Source of the DNA: an uncultured Bacteroidia bacterium | GTDB lineage: Bacteria > Bacteroidota > Bacteroidia > Bacteroidales > F082 | DNA length: 54,919 nt | NCBI GenBank assembly: GCA_902787095.1 | Contig: CADAFC010000004.1 | Coordinates: forward strand, 1 to 54,919 | Direction of reading: 5' to 3' | Shown here: piece by piece, positions 38,105 through 47,151 of the stretch | Layout: each line of letters begins with the position of its first letter | How positions within the stretch are numbered: position 1 is the stretch's first letter | Position numbers and translations under genes: made by a program | The notes under the pieces: generated by a model | Database searches by the model: none | What the model was told of the DNA's origin: nothing | The model's input: the letters and a program-made list of their open reading frames with translations, nothing else

Positions 38105-40147
38105 CTACAGTCTTAACAGTTTAACTTCTGACGCTCGACGATCGCTGCTCCACCTTACCGATATAATAGCAAAATAACGCCCGTATTTTTTGAGGTACAC
38201 CGGCTTTGTAAAGTCTAGCGTTTTGAGTTCGTATTCGTCAAGCAAAATTTTATCAGTGATAATCATTGGGCGTTTTATTATGTCTTGGTATTCCGCATAA
38301 TGAGAATTTATCAAGCTATTGGCCTCGAGTGATGGCGTAAAAGACAGTTTTATTTCGTTGCCCCATTCCACGACCCTCATTAATCGGTATTCACAATCAA
38401 CAAAAACAGCTTTATCACCTTCCAGCTTGTATTGGGTTATTTTGTTGCCGCTCGATGCCGCCCATGGGAATTCAATAATTGTTTTTTCTTCGTTGAGCGT
38501 CTCGTTTTCTACTATCAAAAAACCTTCTGAATTGTTCGGGTGTTCCTCTTTCTCATCGACTTTATAACAAATCTTATTACGCTGTGAATAATCACCGATA
38601 ACAAAACCGGTTTCTTCTGCTGAGTCTCTCCCGGTGTCGACGTGTTTGTCACTCCAATCGTAGATATTACCGTTATCCGCATTGTCTGCAAGTATGGTAA
38701 ATGGCACAAAATCAACCGTCTCGGCATCGTTGGGATTTGTTACGGCAAACAGGCCGTACATTTGGCAAACAGCTTTTATGTATTCTATTTGCGACATATC
38801 CGGCAAATTCTTAACGAGTTCAAAATCAACAAGCGGATATTGGTTGGTTGTGCCTTGTTGGTATGAATATGACGCAAAGTTGTTTTGAGTAGTTAGCTGA
38901 GCGTTTGTGGCAAGATATATATAAGCATCCATACCCCCGCTCCATGTTGGATTGCTCGGCGGAGTGCTCCAAGGGTGTTCCCAAACATCATCAGGGAATG
39001 ATGGCAATTTTTTGCAATTTATAAACATATAGACTATTGGCCAACCAGTTGAGGAGGCTTCAACCGTAAATGTCTGATTTACGACGTACTTAATATTTGG
39101 CTCGCCGTCTCCTTGTGTTGGTGTGATATCTGTGCGATTCCCTCCTGCAATGATAGTTAATTTATAGTCGTTGGGATTGTTAAGAATATCTGTCATAAAA
39201 GCGGCAGTAAAACCGCCTGACTTAACACATTTTAGATAAATTGTGTTTATGGTGATATTGACGACTCCTTCGCCTTTGTGTATAAAAGCCGATTTTGTGT
39301 TATTGAAGTATTCGGCAAACTCCGGCTTCATCTGGAAAAACCATTTTCTCTTTGTGTCCGTCGCTCCTCCATGGGTTATCGGCTTAAACACCGCGTCTAT
39401 TTGTTGGGTTTCAAATGCTATTCCGTTGTTATTGTTTTTTGTCAAAACAATGGCGTTATTTTCCATATCCGTTTTAAACTCCCACGGAATATTGAAATTA
39501 AGATTGTTTTCTGCAGTGATTCTCTCCCAAATCTCTCGAAGATTAACAAACGGATGAATATTGCAAAGCGATATTGTTTTATTGTTTCGCTCGACTCCAT
39601 AATCATACAATCCGAAAAATATACTACCCGCGCCCGGGTATGGGTTTTCACTTGGTGGGTAACAATGACTAACACCGCTCAGCCACACGGGGTCACTGTG
39701 TTCGTTGTTTCCCGAACCCTCAAACCATTTTATATAATCGTATTCGCCTTGTGTCAAGTCCCTCAACCCTGGCTTATTATCCAGCCAGTCATCAAGTGTA
39801 TGCATAAGCCCAAACGATATCACAATGCTGTAAGTATCCCGCTTGCAACTTGTGATGTAACACCACGCCTTACCAATGATGTCGATTCCGTTGACGTACA
39901 CACGACAACCGATTTTCTTATAACGTTTGTTGCTCTCAAATGATGGAACTTTTGCGAGCTGTAAAACACGATCGTTGGTGACGGTGTGGGGAACTTCTAT
40001 TGTATAAGTCGACGAGCATGTTATATCCTCGATTGACGACAAAATATTTGATGTCCATTCTAACGTAATGGGTTTCTTGGGGTCTAAATCAAGCGGCTCA
40101 TAATTGTTTGGACTACTCTCCACCTCGATTATGATATCATTTTTCAT
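38105..40147 (-). CDS. Large phage-tail/baseplate-like protein
   Basis: 680 residues, the largest protein of the element, rich in beta-strand and aromatic residues, without signal peptide. The N-terminal 120 residues (ITLEWTSNILSSIEDITCSSTYTIEVPHTVTN, then RVYVNGIDIIGKAWCYI and YSIVISFGL) follow the pattern of a Bacteroidota phage tail-fibre/baseplate family in which a pre-strained 'elements fit like natural PaTxxN' motif precedes a G.a.v segment. The middle (PIVYMFINCKK) and C-terminal parts look like receptor-facing beta domains. Its ATG overlaps the AlpA-like gene by 4 bases. The assignment rests on remembered pattern only. Confidence 0.45.
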   Translation of the reverse strand: MKNDIIIEVESSPNNYEPLDLDPKKPITLEWTSNILSSIEDITCSSTYTIEVPHTVTNDRVLQLAKVPSFESNKRYKKIGCRVYVNGIDIIGKAWCYITSCKRDTYSIVISFGLMHTLDDWLDNKPGLRDLTQGEYDYIKWFEGSGNNEHSDPVWLSGVSHCYPPSENPYPGAGSIFFGLYDYGVERNNKTISLCNIHPFVNLREIWERITAENNLNFNIPWEFKTDMENNAIVLTKNNNNGIAFETQQIDAVFKPITHGGATDTKRKWFFQMKPEFAEYFNNTKSAFIHKGEGVVNITINTIYLKCVKSGGFTAAFMTDILNNPNDYKLTIIAGGNRTDITPTQGDGEPNIKYVVNQTFTVEASSTGWPIVYMFINCKKLPSFPDDVWEHPWSTPPSNPTWSGGMDAYIYLATNAQLTTQNNFASYSYQQGTTNQYPLVDFELVKNLPDMSQIEYIKAVCQMYGLFAVTNPNDAETVDFVPFTILADNADNGNIYDWSDKHVDTGRDSAEETGFVIGDYSQRNKICYKVDEKEEHPNNSEGFLIVENETLNEEKTIIEFPWAASSGNKITQYKLEGDKAVFVDCEYRLMRVVEWGNEIKLSFTPSLEANSLINSHYAEYQDIIKRPMIITDKILLDEYELKTLDFTKPVYLKKYGRYFAIISVRWSSDRRASEVKLLRL

Positions 40148-40458
40148 GCTTCACTCCTTTCGCCCAAAATACGCTTGACATCCGACATTTTATAACGGAC
40201 TTTGCCACCAATTCTAACAGGGATAAGATACCCGCTTTTCTCCCATCGCCATAATGTGGGTTTGGATACGCTCAGCATCTCAGCCACTTTGTCCGCGCTC
40301 GGATAAGTCTCGGCCGCTGCGTCAGTTAGTTTCTGCTCCAGTGCCTTGACTGTCTCTGTCACTAGTTCCTTGTTTGCTTTGAGCAAATCCCTAACGTTGA
40401 TAGTCACTTGCATTGTTGGGAATGCTTCCGCAAGTTCTGATAAATTCAATTCTGCCAT
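40144..40458 (-). CDS. AlpA/Xis-type helix-turn-helix regulator
   Basis: 104 residues. The C-terminal half is an HTH_17 excisionase-like domain: YPSADKVAEMLSVSKPTLWRWEKSGYLIPVRIGGKVRYKMSDVKRIL. The N-terminal half is helical, possibly a dimerisation coil. In satellites and prophages such proteins act as excisionase and as switch for the element genes. First gene of the six-gene operon, with promoter at 40563. Confidence 0.85.
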   Translation of the reverse strand: MAELNLSELAEAFPTMQVTINVRDLLKANKELVTETVKALEQKLTDAAAETYPSADKVAEMLSVSKPTLWRWEKSGYLIPVRIGGKVRYKMSDVKRILGERSEA

Positions 40459-40562
40459 ATTGACAACTTTTTGTTAATTGTTTCCGGCTTCGCTTTTTGA
40501 TAGCGGACAAAAAGCGTTTGGCCGTGTCAATACCGACCGCTATTTCGGTTTTGTTGACAATG

Positions 40563-40570
40563 CAAAATTA
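40563..40570 (-). promoter_or_regulatory. -7 box TAATTTTG for the satellite core operon
   Basis: Minus-strand TAATTTTGC about 105 bases upstream of the AlpA-like start. The leader contains an inverted repeat CGCTTTTT / AAAAAGCG at about 40490-40515. Confidence 0.6.
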
Positions 40571-40611
40571 GATATACGATAATTTTTATGTGGTGGGGGC
40601 TTGGTGGTAAA

Positions 40612-40654
40612 AACAAACCGCAATACGCTGATAATCTGTGTATTGCGGTTTATA
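40612..40654 (-). terminator. Terminator of the integrase transcript
   Basis: Stem AAACCGCAATAC (40615-40626) with GTATTGCGGTTT (40640-40651), followed on the minus strand by GTTTTTA. Separates the int transcript from the core operon. Confidence 0.7.
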
Positions 40655-40676
40655 TTGGTGGTCGTTTTCCCCACCG

Positions 40677-41282
40677 CTAAATTTTGTCTAGTTTTTTCGG
40701 ATCAAATTTGTCGTTTTGGTCTTTGTTTTGGTTTTGATTATTATAGTTGTCTAATAGCTCTTGTATTGCTTGTTTTGAATTAGATTTTTTTGATACGTAT
40801 TGAGTTGAATAACCAATACTCTCGGCGGCTGCTTTTTTCCACTCTTTATCTGTCTTAATACGCCCTTGAATAAATAAGATGATACCGCAAATTTTGTTTT
40901 TACTAAAATCTTTCAAACTTGAAAAATTGGCACTACTGACACAGAGCAACAATTCGAAATCATCTATTTTTAACGCATGCGCCAAGTTACACAACATTTT
41001 TATTTGCTTATCCGTCATGTCAAGTTTTATTTGTTGAGCGTCTGAGTGCTGGTACCAGTATTCGACATCTTCTTTCAGGCTTTCAATTTGGGGATAGTGT
41101 GAAAAATCCTCGTCAATTGTGTCTATCAATTTCTTTTTAAATCCCAATTTGGATTTAAAGACATCGTCTTTAGACAGTTGTTTATATAAGCCGTCCAGCA
41201 TCTCAACCCTTGCATCAGTACACTTGTACAACAAATCTCGATGAATAATTAAATTCAGTTTTACCCTGCTAATACTTTTCAT
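40677..41282 (-). CDS. Unknown 201-residue protein next to the integrase
   Basis: A lysine- and asparagine-rich helical protein, starting MKSISRVKLNLIIHRDLLYKC. The C-terminal stretch AAAESIGYSTQYVSKKSNSKQAIQELL could be a DNA-binding helix-turn-helix. I do not recognise the family. It follows int with an 11-base gap and ends before a terminator, so it is cotranscribed with int. Confidence 0.6.
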   Translation of the reverse strand: MKSISRVKLNLIIHRDLLYKCTDARVEMLDGLYKQLSKDDVFKSKLGFKKKLIDTIDEDFSHYPQIESLKEDVEYWYQHSDAQQIKLDMTDKQIKMLCNLAHALKIDDFELLLCVSSANFSSLKDFSKNKICGIILFIQGRIKTDKEWKKAAAESIGYSTQYVSKKSNSKQAIQELLDNYNNQNQNKDQNDKFDPKKLDKI

Positions 41283-41293
41283 ATTATTTGTTT

Positions 41294-42577
41294 TTAATCA
41301 TCCAGTAATTTCATCGCGTTTGCTTTTGCAGTTTCAGTTATATCAATATACGGTCGCATTGCCTTATAGTCACTGTGTCCCGTAAATTTCATAACCATTT
41401 GGGGTGCTATGCCTTTACTCAACGCATTACAAATGAATGTCCTGCGCCCCGTGTGCGTTCCAATCCATTCATATTTAGGGCGTGTCTCCTCGACTCGCTT
41501 GCTTCCAACGTAATATGTTTTTGTTATTGGTTGGTCTATCCCGCAAATCTTCGCCATCTCTTTTAAATAGATATTCATTTTCTGATTAGTGATAACCGGG
41601 AGGGCTTTAGCGTTCGGATTATCTTCATCGTGATACTTTGCGAGTATTGCCCGCGTCGTATTATTCAGATTGATTGTTATTGTGTCGTTTGTTTTTATGG
41701 TTGTGATGTGCAGCATATCATCATAAACGCTGTTTTGTGTCAGATGCTCAACGTCAGAATATCTCAACCCGGAATAACAGCAAAACAAAAACACGTCTCT
41801 CACCTGCTCCAGTCTTTTATTATCCGAAAAATCAAAGTCTCGAACGGTTTTTAATTCGTCCTCATTCAGAAATACAATCACTTTCTTTTCGGCCTTGACT
41901 CCTTTGGTTTTGCAAACTCCCGGCGTGTACATTTCAAAGAATGTGTTTTGATTATAGCCGTTGAGCGTCGCCCATCTCAAAAACCACTTTAACAGCTTCA
42001 AATTTTTTGCATTGGTTGAGTTTCTCATCTCTTTCGACTTCAATAGGAAATCAGCAAAATCATCGAAAAACTCTTTGTCCAACATTTTAAAAGTGATAGT
42101 GAGCCCCCTGTCATCTTCATAACTTCTCAGATGATGCATCAACGTAATAAAACGCTCCGCCGTCGTTGCTTTCCAGTTGCTATCCTTGCTCTCGGTTTTA
42201 ATAAATATGTCCATCACCTCAAAAAACGGCATTTCAGAGGCTCTTATATGGCTTTCGGGGTGATTGTACTCGTCGATAATATCTTTCAACCAGTCGCGCG
42301 TAATGTCCTCACACGGGATTTTTAAACTTTCCTCCTCAATGTGTTTGCACAGCTCGTCAAGTTGTAATTTAATTTTGCTGGCTTTTATGACTTCCGTCGT
42401 TTGGATTCTGTTAGTCGATTTAATTTGGTTGTTTTTCCTATCCCAAAAGCTGGGAGTAATATAAATACCGCTTTTTGCACGCAACCGACAAGCACGCCCC
42501 ATCGAACAACGGAGCATTATTTCACTTTCTCCGGTTGTGCGACTGATTTTGTCCGATAATGATAAGGTGATTTTCAT
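41294..42577 (-). CDS. Tyrosine integrase
   Basis: 427 residues. N-terminal arm-binding region (IYITPSFWDRKNNQIKSTN is typical of Bacteroidota integrases), SAM-like core-binding domain around 110-220, and a catalytic domain with R in SGLRYSD, H-x-x-R in HTGRRTF, H in TGHSDY and Y in MRPYIDIT. It should catalyse integration at the tRNA-Arg site. Located next to attR with its own promoter. Confidence 0.95.
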   Translation of the reverse strand: MKITLSLSDKISRTTGESEIMLRCSMGRACRLRAKSGIYITPSFWDRKNNQIKSTNRIQTTEVIKASKIKLQLDELCKHIEEESLKIPCEDITRDWLKDIIDEYNHPESHIRASEMPFFEVMDIFIKTESKDSNWKATTAERFITLMHHLRSYEDDRGLTITFKMLDKEFFDDFADFLLKSKEMRNSTNAKNLKLLKWFLRWATLNGYNQNTFFEMYTPGVCKTKGVKAEKKVIVFLNEDELKTVRDFDFSDNKRLEQVRDVFLFCCYSGLRYSDVEHLTQNSVYDDMLHITTIKTNDTITINLNNTTRAILAKYHDEDNPNAKALPVITNQKMNIYLKEMAKICGIDQPITKTYYVGSKRVEETRPKYEWIGTHTGRRTFICNALSKGIAPQMVMKFTGHSDYKAMRPYIDITETAKANAMKLLDD

Positions 42578-42599
42578 AATTCATTTATTTAACACAATG

Positions 42600-42607
42600 C
42601 AAAGATA
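42600..42607 (-). promoter_or_regulatory. -7 box TATCTTTG for the integrase
   Basis: Minus-strand TATCTTTGC, 22 bases before the ATG at 42577. Confidence 0.65.
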
Positions 42608-42623
42608 ATAAATAATTTCATTC

Positions 42624-42654
42624 GGTGGACAAAAACACGAAAATTTTGTCCACC
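42624..42654. promoter_or_regulatory. Candidate integrase arm sites, right end
   Basis: Inverted pair GGTGGACAAAA (42624-42634) and TTTTGTCCACC (42644-42654), the same motif as the two direct copies near attL. It overlaps the region upstream of the int promoter, so integrase binding could also repress int. Confidence 0.55.
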
Positions 42655-42792
42655 ACAACGAAATTTATTGAAATTTTGTGTTATTCCATGAAATATAAAA
42701 GACGCTCAGCAATTTCGTTAAACCCTTAAAATGCACAATGTTTCAGCTATTGTTTACAAGTGTTTTAGTTGTTCGGTTCGTTTCATTCGGTT

Positions 42793-42809
42793 ACTCCCGC
42801 CTAGTTCAC
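42793..42809 (+). repeat. attR direct repeat
   Basis: ACTCCCGCCTAGTTCAC, identical to 35085-35101. Confidence 0.9.
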
Positions 42810-42810
42810 G

Positions 42811-42840
42811 AAAAAAAGCCAGCATCAGCTGGCTTTTTTA
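42811..42840 (+). terminator. Displaced host terminator of tRNA-Arg(ACG)
   Basis: AAAAAGCCAGC pairs with GCTGGCTTTTT around ATCA, immediately after attR, the position it would hold behind the tRNA before integration. Confidence 0.8.
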
Positions 42841-42880
42841 GTTTATATAGCAAATCCCTCTAATGGCTAATGGCTAACAG

Positions 42881-45880
42881 CTAATGGCTAATAACTACGC
42901 TACTTGCGGCTTTTCCTCGTCTCGTCACCTGAATCTGAGCAGGAATGCGCTCTTTGAGGCTGTCGACATGCGATATGATTCCCACCTTCTTACCGAATTT
43001 ATGCATGTTTCCAAGAGCCTGCACCGCCATCTCGAGGCTCTCGCCGTCCAAGGAGCCAAAGCCTTCGTCGATGAACAACATGTCGATGTTGAGATGATCG
43101 TCGTTGAGCGCAGCCAGTCCTAACGCCAAAGCCAAAGAGACGAGAAACGTCTCACCGCCCGAGAGCGACGACGCACTGCGAAGCTCCCCTCCCATCTCCT
43201 TATCCATCACCATGATTGCCAATGAGTTATCATAACAAGTGAGTTCATAACGCTGACTCAGCTTACGTAAGAAATAGTTGGCCTGGTCGAGCAAGATGCG
43301 CATGGTGTAAGCCTGTGCCACGTCGCGGAAATTGTCGCTCGGAGTGGTACCGATGGCATTAGCCAGCTGCGTCCAAAGCGCCGACAGCTCTGACTTCGCC
43401 TGTAAATCGTCTTTAGCAGCTTGTGCAGAGGCTGTGTTTTGGACATTTAATGAGAGTTTGGCGCGAATCTCAGTGACAGTTTCAGTTTGCGCCGCCCTTA
43501 AGGCCGTTAAGGCCGTTAAGGCCCTTAAGGTTTGCGCTTTAGAATCATCAATAGATTCCTCACCAAATTGATTCTCAATCACTTTAGCCTGTTCACTCTT
43601 CTCAATAAGATTGAAAACCACCATTGAGAACCCGCTAATAAGATTGCTTTTGTCGATATGGTTTGCCGCTACTTTACCCTTAAACTCCTCCACCCTGTCA
43701 ATTCCTTCAATTCGCTTGATTCCACTGTCAATTTCATCGATTTTCACAATCATCGAATCGATTTTTGCAAAGCTCTCATTCAGTTGCTTCCACTCATCAG
43801 CCGTCTTTTGAAGCTTGTCGTAGAACTCCTCTGCCGATTTATTCCATTCATCTTCCCATTTCTCGTTGGAAATCAATTTGTTGACACGTTCAATCTTTTC
43901 GATGCGGTTGTGTGAGGTCTGTTCGGCAAGTTCTTTTTTATTATTTATCCTGCCATCTGTGTCAGCAATCTCATTTTTAAGCTTATTACATTGATTTTCA
44001 ATGACTTTATATGCCTCATCAGCTTTATTTTTCTCTTGAAGAAGCTGTTGCAGCCGCTTTTGAATCTTCTGAGCCTCAAGTCTTTTCTCGTTTAACTCTT
44101 TGATTATCAATTCCTCAGCAGCTATCTTCTCGTCACAGGCTTTCTCGCCTTTTTCAAGTTTCTCAAGGTCATACACCGGGTTGCCGTTGCAAAGTTTTTT
44201 CAAGTTATCGTCGAGATTTTTCTGCGATTTCTTTTCATTATCAATGATTTGCTCTGTCAATTTCACATTGTTTTCAGCCTTTATCATGATATTTTTGGCA
44301 TTTTCCATCTCATCCCTTGCGTTTTTCCAGGCAGTTTCTATCGTCTTGAACAAAGAGCTGACGACATCCTCATCATGATATCGATGCGTAGTGCTTCCGC
44401 AAAGTGGGCAAGGCTCACCTTCTTTTAACTTCGACCTCAAAGCTTTCATATAGTCATCAACCATGTTTTTCTGCGTCAGATAATCGGTGTCTTTGGTCTT
44501 AAAAACGGTTTCTTTTGCAGAAAAATCTTTTTCACATTCTTTAAAGTGATTCTTTAAATCAAGCAGCTCATTTTGTTTATTATCAATGAATTGCTGTTTG
44601 CTTTTATATTCTTTCAAGATACGAATAACGCTCTGGCATCTGTCTTTCCTATCTTTCTGATGCTGTTTCTCTTTTTCATGTTCGTTGTAATCATTATTCA
44701 GCTGTTCGGGATTTGCTTTTTCCAACTCCAGATTGCACTTTTCGTAAGATAAATCAGCCTCAGATCGTGCATCTGCTGCATTTTTCAGTTTATCCGATGT
44801 CGTCGAGTAATCAGATTCTTTCTGTGTTTTTTGACCATATAAAGTCTCAATATCTTTATTACATTCTTTTATCTTTTTATTTGCTTCTTCAACCTCCTTC
44901 AACAAACTGATAATCAATGGAATCTGTTCAAACATCGCTTTTTTCCCCGTTTGTTTGTCGATTTGGGTTTTCAGCTCATCGGCTTTCTTTTTCAGATCCG
45001 ACTTCTCTTCCAGCATATTTTCGTATGATGCCTGCAAATCAGCGAGTTGCGATTTGGAATTATCTATTTCACGATGAAGATTTTCAAGATTTTCAAGATT
45101 TCTAAGCTTCTGTTCCTGTTTTTTTATTTCAGTCTCGTTTTTCTCTAAAAGCTCATTGTTTTTTGCCAGTTCCTCGTTTAACGAGGCCAGTTCACCTTCC
45201 GGTAATATATTGTCTTTCAATTTGTTATACAACTCAGCAGCTTTGTCGGCATCGTATTTGGCTTCGTTTTTACGTTTGCCCACGATATCGGCAATTCTCG
45301 AGTAGACCTCAGTGCCTGTCAGCATTTCGAGGATTTCGGTCTGTTGTTTTTTGTTGGAGTTCAGAAACGTGCTGAACTGACCTTGTGCGAGCATGACGGA
45401 GCGCATAAACTGTTCGTAAGTAAGCCCTATCAGCCCTTCAACTCGTTGATTTACAGCGTCAATCTTCGTTTCAAGCAGTATTTTTTCCTCGCCTTTCACC
45501 ACCTCAAGTTTGCGACGGTTAGTTGTTTCGTATTTGCCACTTTTTGTGCGATGCAGTTGCCATGTGGCTATATATCCGTCGTTTCCGATGCGGAACCACA
45601 CTTCCGCCTTGCCGTCGGTCGTTCCTTTTCTCAGCACATTGTTGGTGCTTTGCATGGTTGAGAGGCCGTTTTCGGTCTTCTCTTTGCTTTGAGTATTCTC
45701 ATAACGCGGTGATTTGTCGTACAATGCGAGCGTTATGGCGTCCAAAATCGTCGATTTGCCGCTTCCGGTCTCTCCTGTGATAAGGAATAACGGCTCGTTG
45801 GCCAAAACGCCAGTAGACAGGCTAATTTCGGCCTTTTCTATGGAATTTATGTTCTCAATGATGATTTTTTCGATTTTCAT
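42881..45880 (-). CDS. sbcC: Exonuclease SbcC (Rad50-like ATPase)
   Basis: 999 residues. With SbcD it forms an ATP-dependent nuclease that cleaves hairpins and processes DNA ends. Walker A GETGSGKST near 40; AQGQFSTFLNSN near 170; long coiled coils with the zinc-hook CPLC near residue 490; C-terminal signature SLSGGETFLVSLALALGLA and Walker B DMLFIDEGFGSLD. ATG 45880 overlaps the sbcD stop (ATGA). Residues about 783-796 (LRALTALTALRAA) come from a 9-base tandem repeat. Confidence 0.95.
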   Translation of the reverse strand: MKIEKIIIENINSIEKAEISLSTGVLANEPLFLITGETGSGKSTILDAITLALYDKSPRYENTQSKEKTENGLSTMQSTNNVLRKGTTDGKAEVWFRIGNDGYIATWQLHRTKSGKYETTNRRKLEVVKGEEKILLETKIDAVNQRVEGLIGLTYEQFMRSVMLAQGQFSTFLNSNKKQQTEILEMLTGTEVYSRIADIVGKRKNEAKYDADKAAELYNKLKDNILPEGELASLNEELAKNNELLEKNETEIKKQEQKLRNLENLENLHREIDNSKSQLADLQASYENMLEEKSDLKKKADELKTQIDKQTGKKAMFEQIPLIISLLKEVEEANKKIKECNKDIETLYGQKTQKESDYSTTSDKLKNAADARSEADLSYEKCNLELEKANPEQLNNDYNEHEKEKQHQKDRKDRCQSVIRILKEYKSKQQFIDNKQNELLDLKNHFKECEKDFSAKETVFKTKDTDYLTQKNMVDDYMKALRSKLKEGEPCPLCGSTTHRYHDEDVVSSLFKTIETAWKNARDEMENAKNIMIKAENNVKLTEQIIDNEKKSQKNLDDNLKKLCNGNPVYDLEKLEKGEKACDEKIAAEELIIKELNEKRLEAQKIQKRLQQLLQEKNKADEAYKVIENQCNKLKNEIADTDGRINNKKELAEQTSHNRIEKIERVNKLISNEKWEDEWNKSAEEFYDKLQKTADEWKQLNESFAKIDSMIVKIDEIDSGIKRIEGIDRVEEFKGKVAANHIDKSNLISGFSMVVFNLIEKSEQAKVIENQFGEESIDDSKAQTLRALTALTALRAAQTETVTEIRAKLSLNVQNTASAQAAKDDLQAKSELSALWTQLANAIGTTPSDNFRDVAQAYTMRILLDQANYFLRKLSQRYELTCYDNSLAIMVMDKEMGGELRSASSLSGGETFLVSLALALGLAALNDDHLNIDMLFIDEGFGSLDGESLEMAVQALGNMHKFGKKVGIISHVDSLKERIPAQIQVTRRGKAASSVVISH
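43497..43531. repeat. 9-base tandem repeat inside sbcC
   Basis: CTTAAGGCC GTTAAGGCC GTTAAGGCC CTTAAGG: about four 9-base units, in frame within a coiled-coil segment. Confidence 0.8.
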
Positions 45881-47082
45881 GACTGTTTTTCGGCCTCCTC
45901 GCACACTTTTTTAAACATTTCTTTCAGTTCATCGGGCATTTCGCAGCCGTTTTTCTTCTGATAAACCGAGCAACCGAGCTCAAACGGGCTTATGGACTTC
46001 AACTCATTAAGTGTCTTAACCGATTGAAGCTCATTACCTTCCGCCTTTTCAGGAAAATATGACTGGATACCGCAAAACATAGCTTCCTGACCATCGAAAG
46101 CCTGTATCATCGCGGCCGTCTCCGCCTGAGTGAGCGGCTTATCGGTCTGCACATGCACCCTCACATACGCCTTTTGCCCAAGAATTTCAATAAGTTGCAT
46201 CATCACGGTCTCGAACGGCAGTGCGTCATCGTAACCTTTGGGTTTTGCAGGGAAATCGATAATCGGAATCAAGGTTTTTAACGGAATAACCGTTGTCTTC
46301 GTCATGCCATCCTCAATATTTGCTGACACAACCGAATGTTCATAGTTCTCGTTGAACGAAATCGGGAAAGGCGAGCCCGCATAGCGCATGTTTTCGATTC
46401 CTTTGATTGCCTGCGGATAATGAATATGTCCGAAAGCCCAGTAATCGATGCCTTTCACATCTTTAAAGTCTTGAATATCAAGCGTTTCCAGCTTTCCGAT
46501 GATGTCAGGACTATGACCGGTGATGTCGGCGCTTTTTACAGCCAGATGTCCCATTGCCACAATCGATTGGTTATCAGAGTATTCTGGCCTGTTTTTAAGA
46601 TGATTTAAAAGCAAATCATAGATATTGGCGTTGCCGTTGATGTATGGAACCGCGAGCACCCAGCCTATTATCACGCCTTTTTTCGTTATCGGAATCTCAA
46701 TTTTCGACGCATCGAAGTTCAGACCAAAATCATCCGTAACAGTCTGATAATCAAGCATTCCGACCACTGAGACGTTGAACGCCTCCCAAAGCGGGCGCGG
46801 CGCCTCGAGACGCGACGGCGAGTCGTGGTTGCCACTTGTTATAACTATCTGTAAATCAGAGTCTAAGCGCGACAAATCAACGATAAAATTATAATAAAGA
46901 CGCTGCGACACAATGGTCGGAGTGGCGGTGTGAAAGACATCGCCAGAGACCACCACCACATCAGGTTTATCGTTGATAATGATTGACTTAAGCTGCTCGA
47001 AGAAATATTTGTGCTCCTCTTCGCGGCTGTAGTTGTGAAAAATCTGGCCGATATGCCAATCCGATGTATGCAGTACCTTCAT
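45877..47082 (-). CDS. sbcD: Nuclease SbcD (Mre11-like)
   Basis: 401 residues. Mn-dependent phosphoesterase: LHTSDWHIGQ (metal-binding Asp and His), VVVSGDVFHTATP, ITSGNHDSPSR, MGHLAV and FGHIHYPQ. The C-terminal part (from about 280) binds SbcC. Overlaps sbcC by 4 bases. Confidence 0.96.
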   Translation of the reverse strand: MKVLHTSDWHIGQIFHNYSREEEHKYFFEQLKSIIINDKPDVVVVSGDVFHTATPTIVSQRLYYNFIVDLSRLDSDLQIVITSGNHDSPSRLEAPRPLWEAFNVSVVGMLDYQTVTDDFGLNFDASKIEIPITKKGVIIGWVLAVPYINGNANIYDLLLNHLKNRPEYSDNQSIVAMGHLAVKSADITGHSPDIIGKLETLDIQDFKDVKGIDYWAFGHIHYPQAIKGIENMRYAGSPFPISFNENYEHSVVSANIEDGMTKTTVIPLKTLIPIIDFPAKPKGYDDALPFETVMMQLIEILGQKAYVRVHVQTDKPLTQAETAAMIQAFDGQEAMFCGIQSYFPEKAEGNELQSVKTLNELKSISPFELGCSVYQKKNGCEMPDELKEMFKKVCEEAEKQS

Positions 47083-47151
47083 TTGCTGATTTTTAGGGTG
47101 TAAAATTACAAAAAAGTTTAAAGTTATTAATTAGAATTTAGAAGTTTTTTT

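Larger units (their letters stand above)
35085..42809. mobile_element. 7.7-kb tRNA-Arg-integrated element, phage-satellite-like
   Basis: Bounded by 17-bp perfect direct repeats ACTCCCGCCTAGTTCAC at 35085-35101 (3' end of tRNA-Arg) and 42793-42809. All genes run on the minus strand: a tyrosine integrase and an unknown gene in one transcript, then an operon of AlpA-like regulator, tail-like protein, VRR-NUC nuclease, two unknown proteins and a TerS-like protein, and finally a 94-residue protein with its own promoter. There is no capsid, portal, large terminase, relaxase or antibiotic resistance gene. A small element with int, AlpA-type regulator and terS is the hallmark of phage-inducible chromosomal islands; a shrunken prophage is the alternative. 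Confidence 0.75.

Noticed and set aside
39278..39943. 221-codon plus-strand frame in the element
   Set aside because: Antisense to the tail-like gene; no motif or start signal.
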